A stretch of DNA of 16,672 nucleotides from Candidatus Omnitrophota bacterium (GCA_026387135.1 JAPLMH010000072.1:1-16672); one strand, 5' to 3'; counted from the first letter of the stretch, positions 7,464 through 14,333 are shown. Notes: generated by a model not told the origin, from the letters alone. Numbers and translations: made by a program.

Positions 7464-8554
7464 TTTATTATATACTTTCTCAAGATATCTTCCTTGACCG
7501 TCACTCCAAGTCCGGGCTTATTTAAAGTATACCCCACACCTCTCCTTGGCGTCAAATCTTCTTCGATAATATCCTCTTTCAATAGGAGCTTCGAATAGCC
7601 TCCCTCAAAATACTTGAGCCCTTTTGATACCGTGGCCAGATGCATGGCGGCCGCGGTCAATATTCCGGACTCGCCGACATGGCAGCCTATCTGATAACCC
7701 ATCTCATAGTCCTGGGCTATCTTTATGATCTCCATAGACCTGTTTATCCCGCCGCATTTTGAGAGCCTGACATTGAACATATCGCAGCCCTTGATCTGGG
7801 CCAGAGTTAAGGCGTCTTTCTTAGTACACAGAGATTCGTCCGCCATTATTGGCTCATGGCAAAAGTCCGCCACTTCCTGCATCGCGTCGAAGTCCCCTTT
7901 GCGGGTGGGCTGTTCCACGCACGAGATATTGAACTGCCGGATCTTCTCTATCGCTTCAAGCGCCTGTCTGACATCCCATGCGCCATTGGCGTCTATCCTT
8001 ATATCGGCATCGCCGGCCAATCGTCTCACAAGACGGACCCTGTCCGGGCCGTTTCCGGTCCCTACTTTTACCTTGAAGAACTTATACCCCTTGGCTTTAA
8101 AGTATATAGCGGTTAGGGCGGTCCTTAGCGTGGAGCCCTCCGATATTATTGCGCTCGATGCAAAACTCTGATTCAAGGATTCGCCCAGCAAATCATGAAC
8201 CGGCCTGTTTGAGACCTTCCCAAGGCAGTCGAGAAGCGCAGTCTCTAACGCGCAGCGCGCTTCGGCCTCTACTCCATCGAGAGATCTTATAAAGAGCGCT
8301 CCCTCATCCAAACCGCCGAGTTCAGCGCCCTGCAGTTTCGGCAGAAAATCTTTTAATTGCGCATATACGGCGTCTTGGGTATTGCCCGTAACATAACTTC
8401 TCGGAAGAGATTCGCCGAACCCTGTTACGCCATTATCAAGAGAGACTTTCACAAATATGCTTTCACTGTCCCGCCTTGATTTAAGAGAGTGCTCGAAAGC
8501 AGCTTTGAACGGTATATTCACCTTGAATACTTCTAATCCGGAGATCTTAGGCAT
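7460..8554 (-). CDS. Enolase-superfamily racemase/epimerase (dipeptide epimerase / N-acyl amino acid racemase-like)
   Basis: A 364-residue enolase-superfamily protein of the muconate-lactonizing subgroup. It has an N-terminal capping domain, then a barrel with the two catalytic lysines, KVKVG (Lys161/Lys163) and LSKCGG (Lys266). The metal ligands are DANGAW (Asp188), VEQP (Glu214) and ADES (Asp239). Lysines on both faces fit 1,1-proton transfer (epimerisation) or succinylbenzoate synthesis. The closest named group is L-Ala-D/L-Glu epimerase. However, the DxD motif that binds the free ammonium of dipeptides at the eighth strand is not visible: the region reads FEGGYSKLLL (317-325). An N-acylated substrate is therefore worth considering, and would fit flanking GH3 enzymes. 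It overlaps the upstream gene by 8 bases and the GH3-1 start by 4 (ATGA). Confidence 0.9.
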   Translation of the reverse strand: MPKISGLEVFKVNIPFKAAFEHSLKSRRDSESIFVKVSLDNGVTGFGESLPRSYVTGNTQDAVYAQLKDFLPKLQGAELGGLDEGALFIRSLDGVEAEARCALETALLDCLGKVSNRPVHDLLGESLNQSFASSAIISEGSTLRTALTAIYFKAKGYKFFKVKVGTGNGPDRVRLVRRLAGDADIRIDANGAWDVRQALEAIEKIRQFNISCVEQPTRKGDFDAMQEVADFCHEPIMADESLCTKKDALTLAQIKGCDMFNVRLSKCGGINRSMEIIKIAQDYEMGYQIGCHVGESGILTAAAMHLATVSKGLKYFEGGYSKLLLKEDIIEEDLTPRRGVGYTLNKPGLGVTVKEDILRKYIIK

Positions 8555-9362
8555 CGCTTCTTCTCTTTATCCATTCGGCAACATCTTCCATCACCACTTC
8601 GGCATTCTCTTCAAACGTCAAGAGATGATGATAGCCTTTGTAAAATTTCAGGGTCTTATCCGCGGAAGGTAACTTTCCATACCATTTTCTTACGCCGTTG
8701 GTATCTATGATCTTGTCTATTCCCGCCAGCATCAGGAGGACCGGCAACCTTATATTACCCGATGCCTTCTTCAGATGCCGATCCATCTTCACTATCTCCA
8801 AAAGATGCTGCGATGGAATATGTCTTAAGCGCAGCGAATCATTCTTTATGTACTTGAGACACCTTTCGTTCGAAGTGAACATGTCATCTTTTATCGGGAT
8901 CTTTAGCATGCTGTTGGGCCTGAAGAGGATAGATAGCTTGTCGTAGAGAGAGAACTTCAGCTTATTTTTAAGCGAAGGAGATATGAGTATGAGGCCGTCC
9001 AGGCAGTCCTTGTAATACGAGAAAAAATCTACCGCGATCTTGCCGCCCAGGCAGAGGCCTATCAAAAATATCTTACTTGCCGGATGCTCCCTCTTCACGA
9101 GGTCTATAAAGATCTTCAGATCGCTCGACATGTATCTGGAAGAGAAGTTCCTGGAGTTGTTCTTGTTAAGTCCCGATCCGCGCCTGTCAAAAGCATATAC
9201 ATTGATGCCCTTTGAGTTCAGGAACTGGGCAAGGTTCAGGAACCAGCCCATGTGGCTCTCGAGCCCATGCAGATATATCGCGCAAGGCTCGTCCCATCCG
9301 GCCGACCAGCAGTCGTAATATAATTTCGAACTGTCCTCAGTTTCGAACTGTCCTACCTGCAT
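8547..9362 (-). CDS. Alpha/beta-hydrolase-fold protein with cysteine nucleophile
   Basis: A 271-residue protein resembling monoacylglycerol-lipase/serine aminopeptidase S33 members. The oxyanion region is IYLHGLESHMGWF (about 29-41), followed by FDRRGSGLN (59-67). The nucleophile elbow is IGLCLGGKIA (101-110), where Cys104 replaces the usual Ser. Asp216 (AGIDKIID) and His245 (GYHHLL) complete the triad. Cys in a GxCxGG elbow is known from polyhydroxyalkanoate synthases and, as GxCxG, from dienelactone hydrolases. This makes acyl transfer through a thioester intermediate as plausible as hydrolysis. There is no signal peptide, so the protein should be cytoplasmic. The start has GGAGAAG just upstream and overlaps the epimerase gene by 26 bases; the end overlaps the racemase gene by 8. 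Confidence 0.88.
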   Translation of the reverse strand: MQVGQFETEDSSKLYYDCWSAGWDEPCAIYLHGLESHMGWFLNLAQFLNSKGINVYAFDRRGSGLNKNNSRNFSSRYMSSDLKIFIDLVKREHPASKIFLIGLCLGGKIAVDFFSYYKDCLDGLILISPSLKNKLKFSLYDKLSILFRPNSMLKIPIKDDMFTSNERCLKYIKNDSLRLRHIPSQHLLEIVKMDRHLKKASGNIRLPVLLMLAGIDKIIDTNGVRKWYGKLPSADKTLKFYKGYHHLLTFEENAEVVMEDVAEWIKRRSDA

Positions 9363-10338
9363 TCTTCTCCATCCAGTCCTTTGTCCGCTTTAACCCTTCT
9401 TCTATTGAAACGCGCGGGTTATACCCCAGATCTTTTTTAGTCTTATCGATGTCGAAATCGAGATTAAGGCTTAAGAACTTTATCCTTGTCTTGGTGATGT
9501 ACGGCGGCTCTTTGGCTTTTGTAAGCCTGGCAAGCCCTGTGAGAACGTTGCAGACAAGGTACGCCATGAATTTGGGTATATGCTTAGTGGGCTTATCAAA
9601 CTTCCATATATCCACTATATTGAATACCAGGCTCTCCAGAGTCATGCCGCTGTCATTTGTAACATTGTACTTCTGGCCGACGGCCTTTTCGCTTCTTGCC
9701 GCGCTTATTATAGCATCGGTGAGATTCTCTATATATACGGCGTTTATCTTATTTTTCCCGCTGCCTACAAACATGAATTGTTTCTTGCCGAGCCTTTCGG
9801 AAAGCCTCGGTATGAGTTTGTTATCGCGTGGCCCGAATACGAACCCGGGCCTTACCACCGTAACAGGAAGACCGTACTTTTTGTAATAATCCATCACGAG
9901 CTGCTCTGAATCTATCTTCGTATCTATGTAGCTATCCCCCGTCTTATGATACGGGGCGTCGGGCGGCGTGCCATGATGGTCTTTCATGCCCAATACGGCG
10001 AGAGAGCTTATAAATACAAAACGCTTCACCTTCGCTTCCCGGGCGGCGTCTAAAAGATTTTTTGTACCTTCAACGTTGACACGATATGCCTCTTTTTTGG
10101 ATATCCATTCATCCGCAAGAGCCGCGCTGTGATATACGACATCTATGCCCTGCATAGCTTTCCTGACGGATTCGATATCATTGATATCGCCATAGGCAAA
10201 TTTGACGCTTATGCCGGATAAGAAGGCGGTATTGCTCGTCTTCCGGACCAAGGCTATAACTTCTTCACCCTCCTTGATCAGTCTCTCGGCTATGTGACTG
10301 CCTACAAAGCCCGTTGCGCCCGTTACGAGATTGCGCAT
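9337..10338 (-). CDS. NAD-dependent epimerase/dehydratase, extended SDR (3beta-HSD-like)
   Basis: A 333-residue extended short-chain dehydrogenase. It has the N-terminal Rossmann motif TGATGFVGSH (6-15), DVVYHSAAL (about 66-74), the conserved serines of VFISSLAVLG (about 108-117) and the catalytic Tyr/Lys pair YIDTK (137-141), then VRPGFVFGPRD. The whole resembles 3beta-hydroxysteroid dehydrogenase, dihydroflavonol reductase and sterol-carboxylate dehydrogenase-like members, so oxidation or reduction of a hydroxyl/keto group is as likely as sugar epimerisation. I chose the ATG at 10338, preceded by AAAGGAG at 10355-10349; a GTG at 10365 would add 9 residues ahead of the Rossmann strand. The start codon and its binding site lie within an unusual set of inverted repeats (10337-10384). 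The end overlaps the next gene by 26 bases. Confidence 0.9.
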   Translation of the reverse strand: MRNLVTGATGFVGSHIAERLIKEGEEVIALVRKTSNTAFLSGISVKFAYGDINDIESVRKAMQGIDVVYHSAALADEWISKKEAYRVNVEGTKNLLDAAREAKVKRFVFISSLAVLGMKDHHGTPPDAPYHKTGDSYIDTKIDSEQLVMDYYKKYGLPVTVVRPGFVFGPRDNKLIPRLSERLGKKQFMFVGSGKNKINAVYIENLTDAIISAARSEKAVGQKYNVTNDSGMTLESLVFNIVDIWKFDKPTKHIPKFMAYLVCNVLTGLARLTKAKEPPYITKTRIKFLSLNLDFDIDKTKKDLGYNPRVSIEEGLKRTKDWMEKNAGRTVRN

Positions 10339-10358
10339 CCCGCACCTTCTCCTTTCAT
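10323..10358 (-). other. Possible 11-codon leader ORF overlapping the epimerase start
   Basis: An ATG at 10358 opens a short frame encoding MKGEGAGCAIS and ends at TAA (10325-10323), overlapping the first codons of the epimerase in another frame. It has AAGGTG four bases upstream, within the inverted-repeat element. It is small enough to be chance, but ribosomes here would melt or occlude the hairpin. Confidence 0.25.
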
Positions 10359-10384
10359 CCCACACCTTTAAGAAGGTGCGGGAT
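10337..10384 (-). promoter_or_regulatory. Mutually exclusive hairpins over the epimerase start site
   Basis: ATCCCGCACCTTCT (10337-10350) and AGAAGGTGCGGGAT (10371-10384) form a perfect 14-base inverted repeat with a 20-base loop. The 10384-side arm can instead pair with the nearer copy ATCCCACACCTT (10357-10368), giving a 12-bp stem with one G-U pair and a 4-base loop. The far pairing buries the AU of the epimerase AUG; the near pairing leaves AAAGGAG and the AUG open. No U-run follows either stem, so this is not a simple terminator. A translational switch is inferred. Confidence 0.6.
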
Positions 10385-10390
10385 CCCCCT

Positions 10391-10717
10391 CTAGATCTTT
10401 GACATCTTTATAGTTATCCTCTCGCCATCCTGCCATGGCCATAACATGGCGAACGCTGAAGCTCCGCTTCCATTATTCAGCATATATAGTGTCTGGCCTT
10501 TTCTTAAACCCCCCACATTCTTTATAAGCTTCTCTGTGTCTTTCGATAGTTTCTTGTCTGACGGCCACACGGGAGCTCCGAATATGCCTTCAAGCACACG
10601 GACCATCTCTTCGAGACGAGCGCGGCCTATGACCGCCTCAAAATAGTTTTCGCTATCCATGCGAATGGTATCCGGCTCTCTCTTTTTTAACTCTGCCTTT
10701 ATCCTGTCAAATTCCAT
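10391..10717 (-). CDS. Hypothetical protein, 108 aa
   Basis: I do not recognise this family. The product is a small soluble protein with a charged, probably helical N-terminal half (MEFDRIKAELKKREP and RARLEEMVRVLEGIFG). Its C-terminal half, with GLRKGQTLYMLNNGSG and AFAMLWPWQDGERITIKMSKI, looks like beta-strands. There is no signal peptide, membrane helix or cysteine pair. It is clearly a real gene: it lies 15 bases after the GH3-2 stop with AAAGG seven bases before its ATG, and it is followed by the epimerase. Its place between a synthetase and an SDR suggests an accessory subunit or a small binding or enzyme domain of the same pathway, but nothing in the sequence proves this. Confidence 0.75.
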   Translation of the reverse strand: MEFDRIKAELKKREPDTIRMDSENYFEAVIGRARLEEMVRVLEGIFGAPVWPSDKKLSKDTEKLIKNVGGLRKGQTLYMLNNGSGASAFAMLWPWQDGERITIKMSKI

Positions 10718-10732
10718 CTCTACGCCTTTCTT

Positions 10733-12391
10733 TCACTCGAGGCCAAACTCTTCCTCTACAATGAAGTTCTTCTGAAAATTCTCATCCGATGTAAGTTCGG
10801 GCACTTTGAACTGGCTGTCATTAGCCCCCTCCATAACGCGCTTGGCGCGGTACCTTTCGAATTCGCCGTGTTTAACTACTTTAAGGATCGGCGAGTCCAG
10901 AAGCTGCGCGTCTCTTACGTACTTATATTCGGCGTTCTCCAGTTTTAACTCCTCCTCTATCGACTTCAAGAGCCCTCTCTTGCCTTCGGAAGAGACGATT
11001 CCGTCAAATTCAACCAAAAACGCGTAACGCGGCGGCTTATCGGACTGTGCGCAAGCGCAGAAGAATTCCAGCAAGAGCTTATTCTTCTCCACCGCCCTGT
11101 TTACGGCTTCATTCAGCTGCGACTCGTAGAGCTTTTCGCCCATGATGGATACGGCATTCAGGCCCTTCTGGACGAACTCTATCATAGGCGTATTGTTAAA
11201 GAAGCCCCTGACCGTAACTATGTCGTCTATATTATACCTGTATAATCCGCCCGGGGTGGTAACTATGATAAAATATTCCCTGCCCTTTTCCAGCTCATCG
11301 CAAAGCAGGAATCGCTTCTGGCGTTTGGCCATATCCTCTTTGGGGATAAATTCATAAAAATTCGTGCTGATGGCCAGGACCCCTCCCGCCCCTGAATCAC
11401 CCATCGGTATGGAGGCGCGCGCTTCAGTGGAAAGGCAGCCAAAATCCCTCACCGGAATATCACCGAAATACTGCGGCAGCTCCTTCAAATATATCTTGAC
11501 CGTCCCGCCCTTCCAGCACTCTATCAGTTCAAGGCGTGGCCAGAAATATTTCGGCAAGAGCGAGCCCTTATCTTTCAATATACTCTTAAGCTCCTCTGCC
11601 CGTTTAGGCGACGGTTTAAGCGACTTCTCGATAAGCCTTCTTATTTCCGCGGGCACGTCTATATTCTGATAGAGCGTGCCTTTTTCAATATCGTCGATAA
11701 GGATCTCTTTATACTTCTCTATCTTCTGGCATAAGAGGATGATGGTGCTGGGATTTAACGTCGCGACAGTAGTTATATCCTGGCCCATCGCTATCCTCAG
11801 GATGCAATAGTATCTTGACTCGTAATCTTTTATACGGAAGACATCGTAAGGTATGGCATAGAGGCCCCTTATTATGGCGGGCAGGTTCTTATATGCGTGC
11901 CCGCTCTCCGCGCCGTATGGTATGCCCTTCTTGGTGAACGCTACATCCTCCGGATTTATTATCGCCAGGATCTTCCCATCGAGTACGCCCGGATGATCGC
12001 GCGATATGTAGTATGCCCAGAGATCGAGTGTTTCGGATTTTTTGGCGCGGGAAAATTTCGTTACGGGTATGAGCTTCGGCTTGCCGGTGGTGCCGCTCGT
12101 GAGCCCGAAGAAGATCACTTCATCCTTAGTCAATACGTTGCTAGCGCCGTTGGCCATTCTTTCCACGAAGGGAAATATGGACTCCGAGTCGCTCATAGGA
12201 ACGAGCATACGATAGTCCGATATAGATCTTACTTCGGAGAAGTGATACTTTATGCCGTATTCGGTATCTCTATTCTTGGACAGGTACTTCAGAAGAAGCG
12301 ACTCTTGAGCCTTCATGGGATCGCGCGTGGCTCTTTCGAAAGCCATGGCTTTGGGCGCAAGCGCCTTTAAGGCAAGCTGTACTATACGCAA
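10733..12391 (-). CDS. GH3-family acyl-adenylate/amido synthetase (copy 2)
   Basis: A second full-length GH3 synthetase of 552 residues, the same length as the copy at 5805-7463. Motifs are TSGTTGKPK (98-106), GCLSTEAR (motif II), GLYRYNIDDIVTV and GEKLYE, all at matching positions. I chose a TTG start at 12391. From there the protein aligns without gaps to copy 1 (for example DPMKAQESLL with DPIKIQKKLL), and GGAG lies 8 bases upstream. An in-frame extension to 12484 would run through the divergent promoter and gene. This is the first gene of the long operon, with a good promoter about 50 bases upstream. About half the residues between 90 and 240 match copy 1 by eye, so the two probably use different acyl or amine partners. 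The acyl and amine substrates are unknown. Confidence 0.93.
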   Translation of the reverse strand: MRIVQLALKALAPKAMAFERATRDPMKAQESLLLKYLSKNRDTEYGIKYHFSEVRSISDYRMLVPMSDSESIFPFVERMANGASNVLTKDEVIFFGLTSGTTGKPKLIPVTKFSRAKKSETLDLWAYYISRDHPGVLDGKILAIINPEDVAFTKKGIPYGAESGHAYKNLPAIIRGLYAIPYDVFRIKDYESRYYCILRIAMGQDITTVATLNPSTIILLCQKIEKYKEILIDDIEKGTLYQNIDVPAEIRRLIEKSLKPSPKRAEELKSILKDKGSLLPKYFWPRLELIECWKGGTVKIYLKELPQYFGDIPVRDFGCLSTEARASIPMGDSGAGGVLAISTNFYEFIPKEDMAKRQKRFLLCDELEKGREYFIIVTTPGGLYRYNIDDIVTVRGFFNNTPMIEFVQKGLNAVSIMGEKLYESQLNEAVNRAVEKNKLLLEFFCACAQSDKPPRYAFLVEFDGIVSSEGKRGLLKSIEEELKLENAEYKYVRDAQLLDSPILKVVKHGEFERYRAKRVMEGANDSQFKVPELTSDENFQKNFIVEEEFGLE

Positions 12392-12418
12392 ATTTATTAC
12401 TCCATTCTTTGTGCAGTT

Positions 12419-12448
12419 ATTATATAATATGTCATATGAACAAAACAA
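12419..12448 (-). promoter_or_regulatory. Promoter of the GH3 operon
   Basis: On the minus strand, TTGTTT (12448-12443) and TATAAT (12424-12419) are separated by 18 bases. The expected start of transcription is near 12412, giving a leader of about 20 bases that contains the GGAG site of the TTG start at 12391. The -10 box lies in the palindrome ATTATATAAT (12419-12428), which also carries a TATAAT on the plus strand. Confidence 0.6.
12423..12428 (+). promoter_or_regulatory. -10 element of the divergent membrane-protein gene, leaderless-type
   Basis: A perfect TATAAT lies 7 bases before the ATG at 12436, so transcription would begin at or next to the A of the start codon. No Shine-Dalgarno sequence is present, and no convincing -35 box is seen 16-18 bases upstream. 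The element overlaps the -10 box of the opposite promoter. Confidence 0.45.
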
Positions 12449-13701
12449 CAAAAACCTACCTGCTACCCTGCCTCTTCTTTTCAATTTTAGGGTATCTCCT
12501 CTACTTCCACATACGTAATTTCGGATTTACATATCTAGATGACGCCTCTTTGGTCATCGACACGGCCAAAAAGTTCGGCCAAGACCCTCTCTCCCTCATA
12601 AGGCTCTTCACGCAAAATCATCTATCCACTATGCAGCCCCAGATCTTTTACCGCCCCATCTTCGCCGCATCGTTCATGATCAACAGCATCGCGAGTCCCA
12701 GTTCACTCACCGGATATTATTTAACGAATATAGCATTACACGTAGCGGCTTCCTGTCTTGTCTATAGCCTGCTCGTAAAGTTAGAGTATAACTATCGAAC
12801 CGCCATTCTTTTGACAACACTATATGTCGTCCACCCGATACTGACTCAGGCGGTTGCCTGGCTTCCCGGAAGATCCGATACTTTGGTCGCCATATTCTCT
12901 ATCACTTCTTTCATCGCTTTTATTAAATTCATGGAGACAAAAAAATACGTTTATTATTTCACGCATCTCATATCCTTTGCGCTTGCACTCTTCAGCAAAG
13001 AAAATTCTCTTGCGCTGGTATTGATATCTCTTCTCTACGTGCGCCTCATAATGAAGCGAAAACTATTCTCTTCGGAAATGATATCCCCGGCGATAGGCTG
13101 GGTGATCGTCTTAACATCATGGTTTATGCTGCGGAATACTGCGCTGGTCGATCCTCTTAAGATAACGGCTCCCGAAGCAGCCCGTTTTTTGGCGGGGAAT
13201 TCGATCGTCATCGTGCAATACATAGGAAGGATATTCTTTCCGCTGGATCTGTCGGTCTGGCCCACAATCCGGGACTCGCAATGGATCCCCGGCAGATGGG
13301 CGCTGATAATTTTGACAGCTTTGCTATCTATCTCGAAAGGCAAACGCCCGAACTATTGTTTATTCGGCGCGGCTTGGTTCATCCTCTTTCTCTTGCCGGC
13401 GCTTGTAAGGCCCAGCATCGGCTTATCGGCAGTATTCTCTAATACAAGAGTATATCTATCTATGGCGGGACTTTTGATAATAGTCGCGGAGACGGACATG
13501 ATGAAATACGCCGATATTAAAAAGTGGTCTCATGCGGCATTGATATTATTGGTACTCGCCTTTTACTCGCTCGTCGCTTATGGGCATTCGCTCGACTTCA
13601 GGAACGGCTCGGCCTTCTGGGCTAACGCGCGCAGGACCGCGCCGCATTCATGGGTGGATCCGAAGCTTGTAAAAGAAGGGCCGGTGGTATCTAGGAAGTG
13701 A
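12436..13701 (+). CDS. Polytopic membrane protein, TMTC-like GT-C fold, without TPR tail
   Basis: A 421-residue membrane protein with about ten predicted helices. Its conserved blocks match the membrane part of TMTC-like/GT-C glycosyltransferases: YLDDASLV in the first loop (Asp35/Asp36), FYRPIFAASFMINS, GYYLTNIALHVAASCLVYSLL, VVHPILTQAVAW followed by GRSDTLVA, and LALFSKEN. These proteins transfer sugars from a lipid carrier on the outer face of the membrane. In most bacterial relatives a SxFW..A....P.S segment leads into TPR repeats; here that segment is present (GSAFWANARRTAPHSW) but the protein stops 16 residues later. I chose ATG 12436; a TTG at 12409 lacks any ribosome site. It is the only plus-strand gene, and it overlaps the convergent GNAT gene by 11 bases. 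Confidence 0.8.
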   Translation: MNKTTKTYLLPCLFFSILGYLLYFHIRNFGFTYLDDASLVIDTAKKFGQDPLSLIRLFTQNHLSTMQPQIFYRPIFAASFMINSIASPSSLTGYYLTNIALHVAASCLVYSLLVKLEYNYRTAILLTTLYVVHPILTQAVAWLPGRSDTLVAIFSITSFIAFIKFMETKKYVYYFTHLISFALALFSKENSLALVLISLLYVRLIMKRKLFSSEMISPAIGWVIVLTSWFMLRNTALVDPLKITAPEAARFLAGNSIVIVQYIGRIFFPLDLSVWPTIRDSQWIPGRWALIILTALLSISKGKRPNYCLFGAAWFILFLLPALVRPSIGLSAVFSNTRVYLSMAGLLIIVAETDMMKYADIKKWSHAALILLVLAFYSLVAYGHSLDFRNGSAFWANARRTAPHSWVDPKLVKEGPVVSRK

Positions 13702-14299
13702 TTGACTTGGACATCTTGAAAGATTCAAAAAGCCTGTTCTTGATCTTCAGTGACGGAGACTTGGATTCGATCTTGTATCCGAGGCGTTCGTAAAGGCTGA
13801 TAGCCCTTGTATTGTGAGTCTCCGCATGCAGCACTATTCTTTTCTTGCCTATGCTCTTAACCTCTTCTTCGATCGTCGCCAGCAATTTTGTACCGATGCC
13901 AAATGACCTGAATTCGGGATATACGGAAACGTTGCTAAGATAGCAGTCTTTACGGGATACAAATTTTATAAGATGGTCGAATTTAAGCAGATTGACGGCC
14001 TTCGTCGGTAATCTCCACTTCAAATATTTTAAGAGCAGCAGGCTTAAGCGCACCGTCTGGCCTTTTCTCGCGGTCAATTTGTGCAGCTGCGCCATTCCCG
14101 CAACCTTACCATCGACCTCTGCAAAAAAAGAGCGGTCAAAACTGTAGTAATGCCTTTTGTGCGGAAATAAATTCTTCATGATCTTTTTTACGGTGGAACC
14201 GAATACTATGGGGAACATTGTTGGAGATGTTAATGTGACAAGCTCTGAAAAATGGTGGGCGTCTTCCGGCTTTCCTCTTCTTACTGCGATGTTTTGCAT
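13691..14299 (-). CDS. GNAT-family N-acetyltransferase
   Basis: A 202-residue acetyl-CoA-dependent acetyltransferase. The acetyl-CoA binding motif A is LSNVSVYPEFRSFGIGTKLL (121-140) with the RxxGxG pyrophosphate loop RSFGIG (131-136). Motif B is NTRAISLYERLGY (163-175). The length is a little above the usual 150-180 because of an insert with basic and hydrophobic residues at about 80-115. The substrate cannot be predicted. The ATG lies only 6 bases after a TATAAT and lacks a Shine-Dalgarno sequence, suggesting a leaderless mRNA separate from the rubrerythrin operon. The stop overlaps the end of the convergent membrane-protein gene. Confidence 0.9.
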   Translation of the reverse strand: MQNIAVRRGKPEDAHHFSELVTLTSPTMFPIVFGSTVKKIMKNLFPHKRHYYSFDRSFFAEVDGKVAGMAQLHKLTARKGQTVRLSLLLLKYLKWRLPTKAVNLLKFDHLIKFVSRKDCYLSNVSVYPEFRSFGIGTKLLATIEEEVKSIGKKRIVLHAETHNTRAISLYERLGYKIESKSPSLKIKNRLFESFKMSKSITS

Positions 14300-14305
14300 A
14301 TGAAT

Positions 14306-14333
14306 ATTATACTACAAAAAGAGATAACTCCAA
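14306..14333 (-). promoter_or_regulatory. Promoter of the GNAT gene, leaderless-type
   Basis: On the minus strand a perfect TATAAT (14311-14306) ends 6 bases before the ATG at 14299, with a weak TTGGAG (14333-14328) 16 bases further upstream. The predicted transcript would start at or next to the AUG. The rest of the 86-base gap up to the hydrolase stop shows no clear terminator. Confidence 0.5.

Noticed and set aside
7725..8171. 148-codon plus-strand open frame
   Set aside because: It is fully antisense to the enolase-superfamily gene, whose catalytic motifs prove the minus-strand frame.
10337..10384. Intrinsic terminator after the 108-aa gene
   Set aside because: The stem is strong, but no U-run follows on the minus strand; AAAGGAG and a start codon follow instead.
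11897..12370. 157-codon plus-strand open frame
   Set aside because: It is antisense to the conserved N-terminal half of GH3 copy 2 and shows no recognisable motif.
5805..12391. Recent tandem duplication of the GH3 gene
   Set aside because: The copies have equal length and align well but differ at about half of positions by eye and are separated by five other genes, so the duplication is old.
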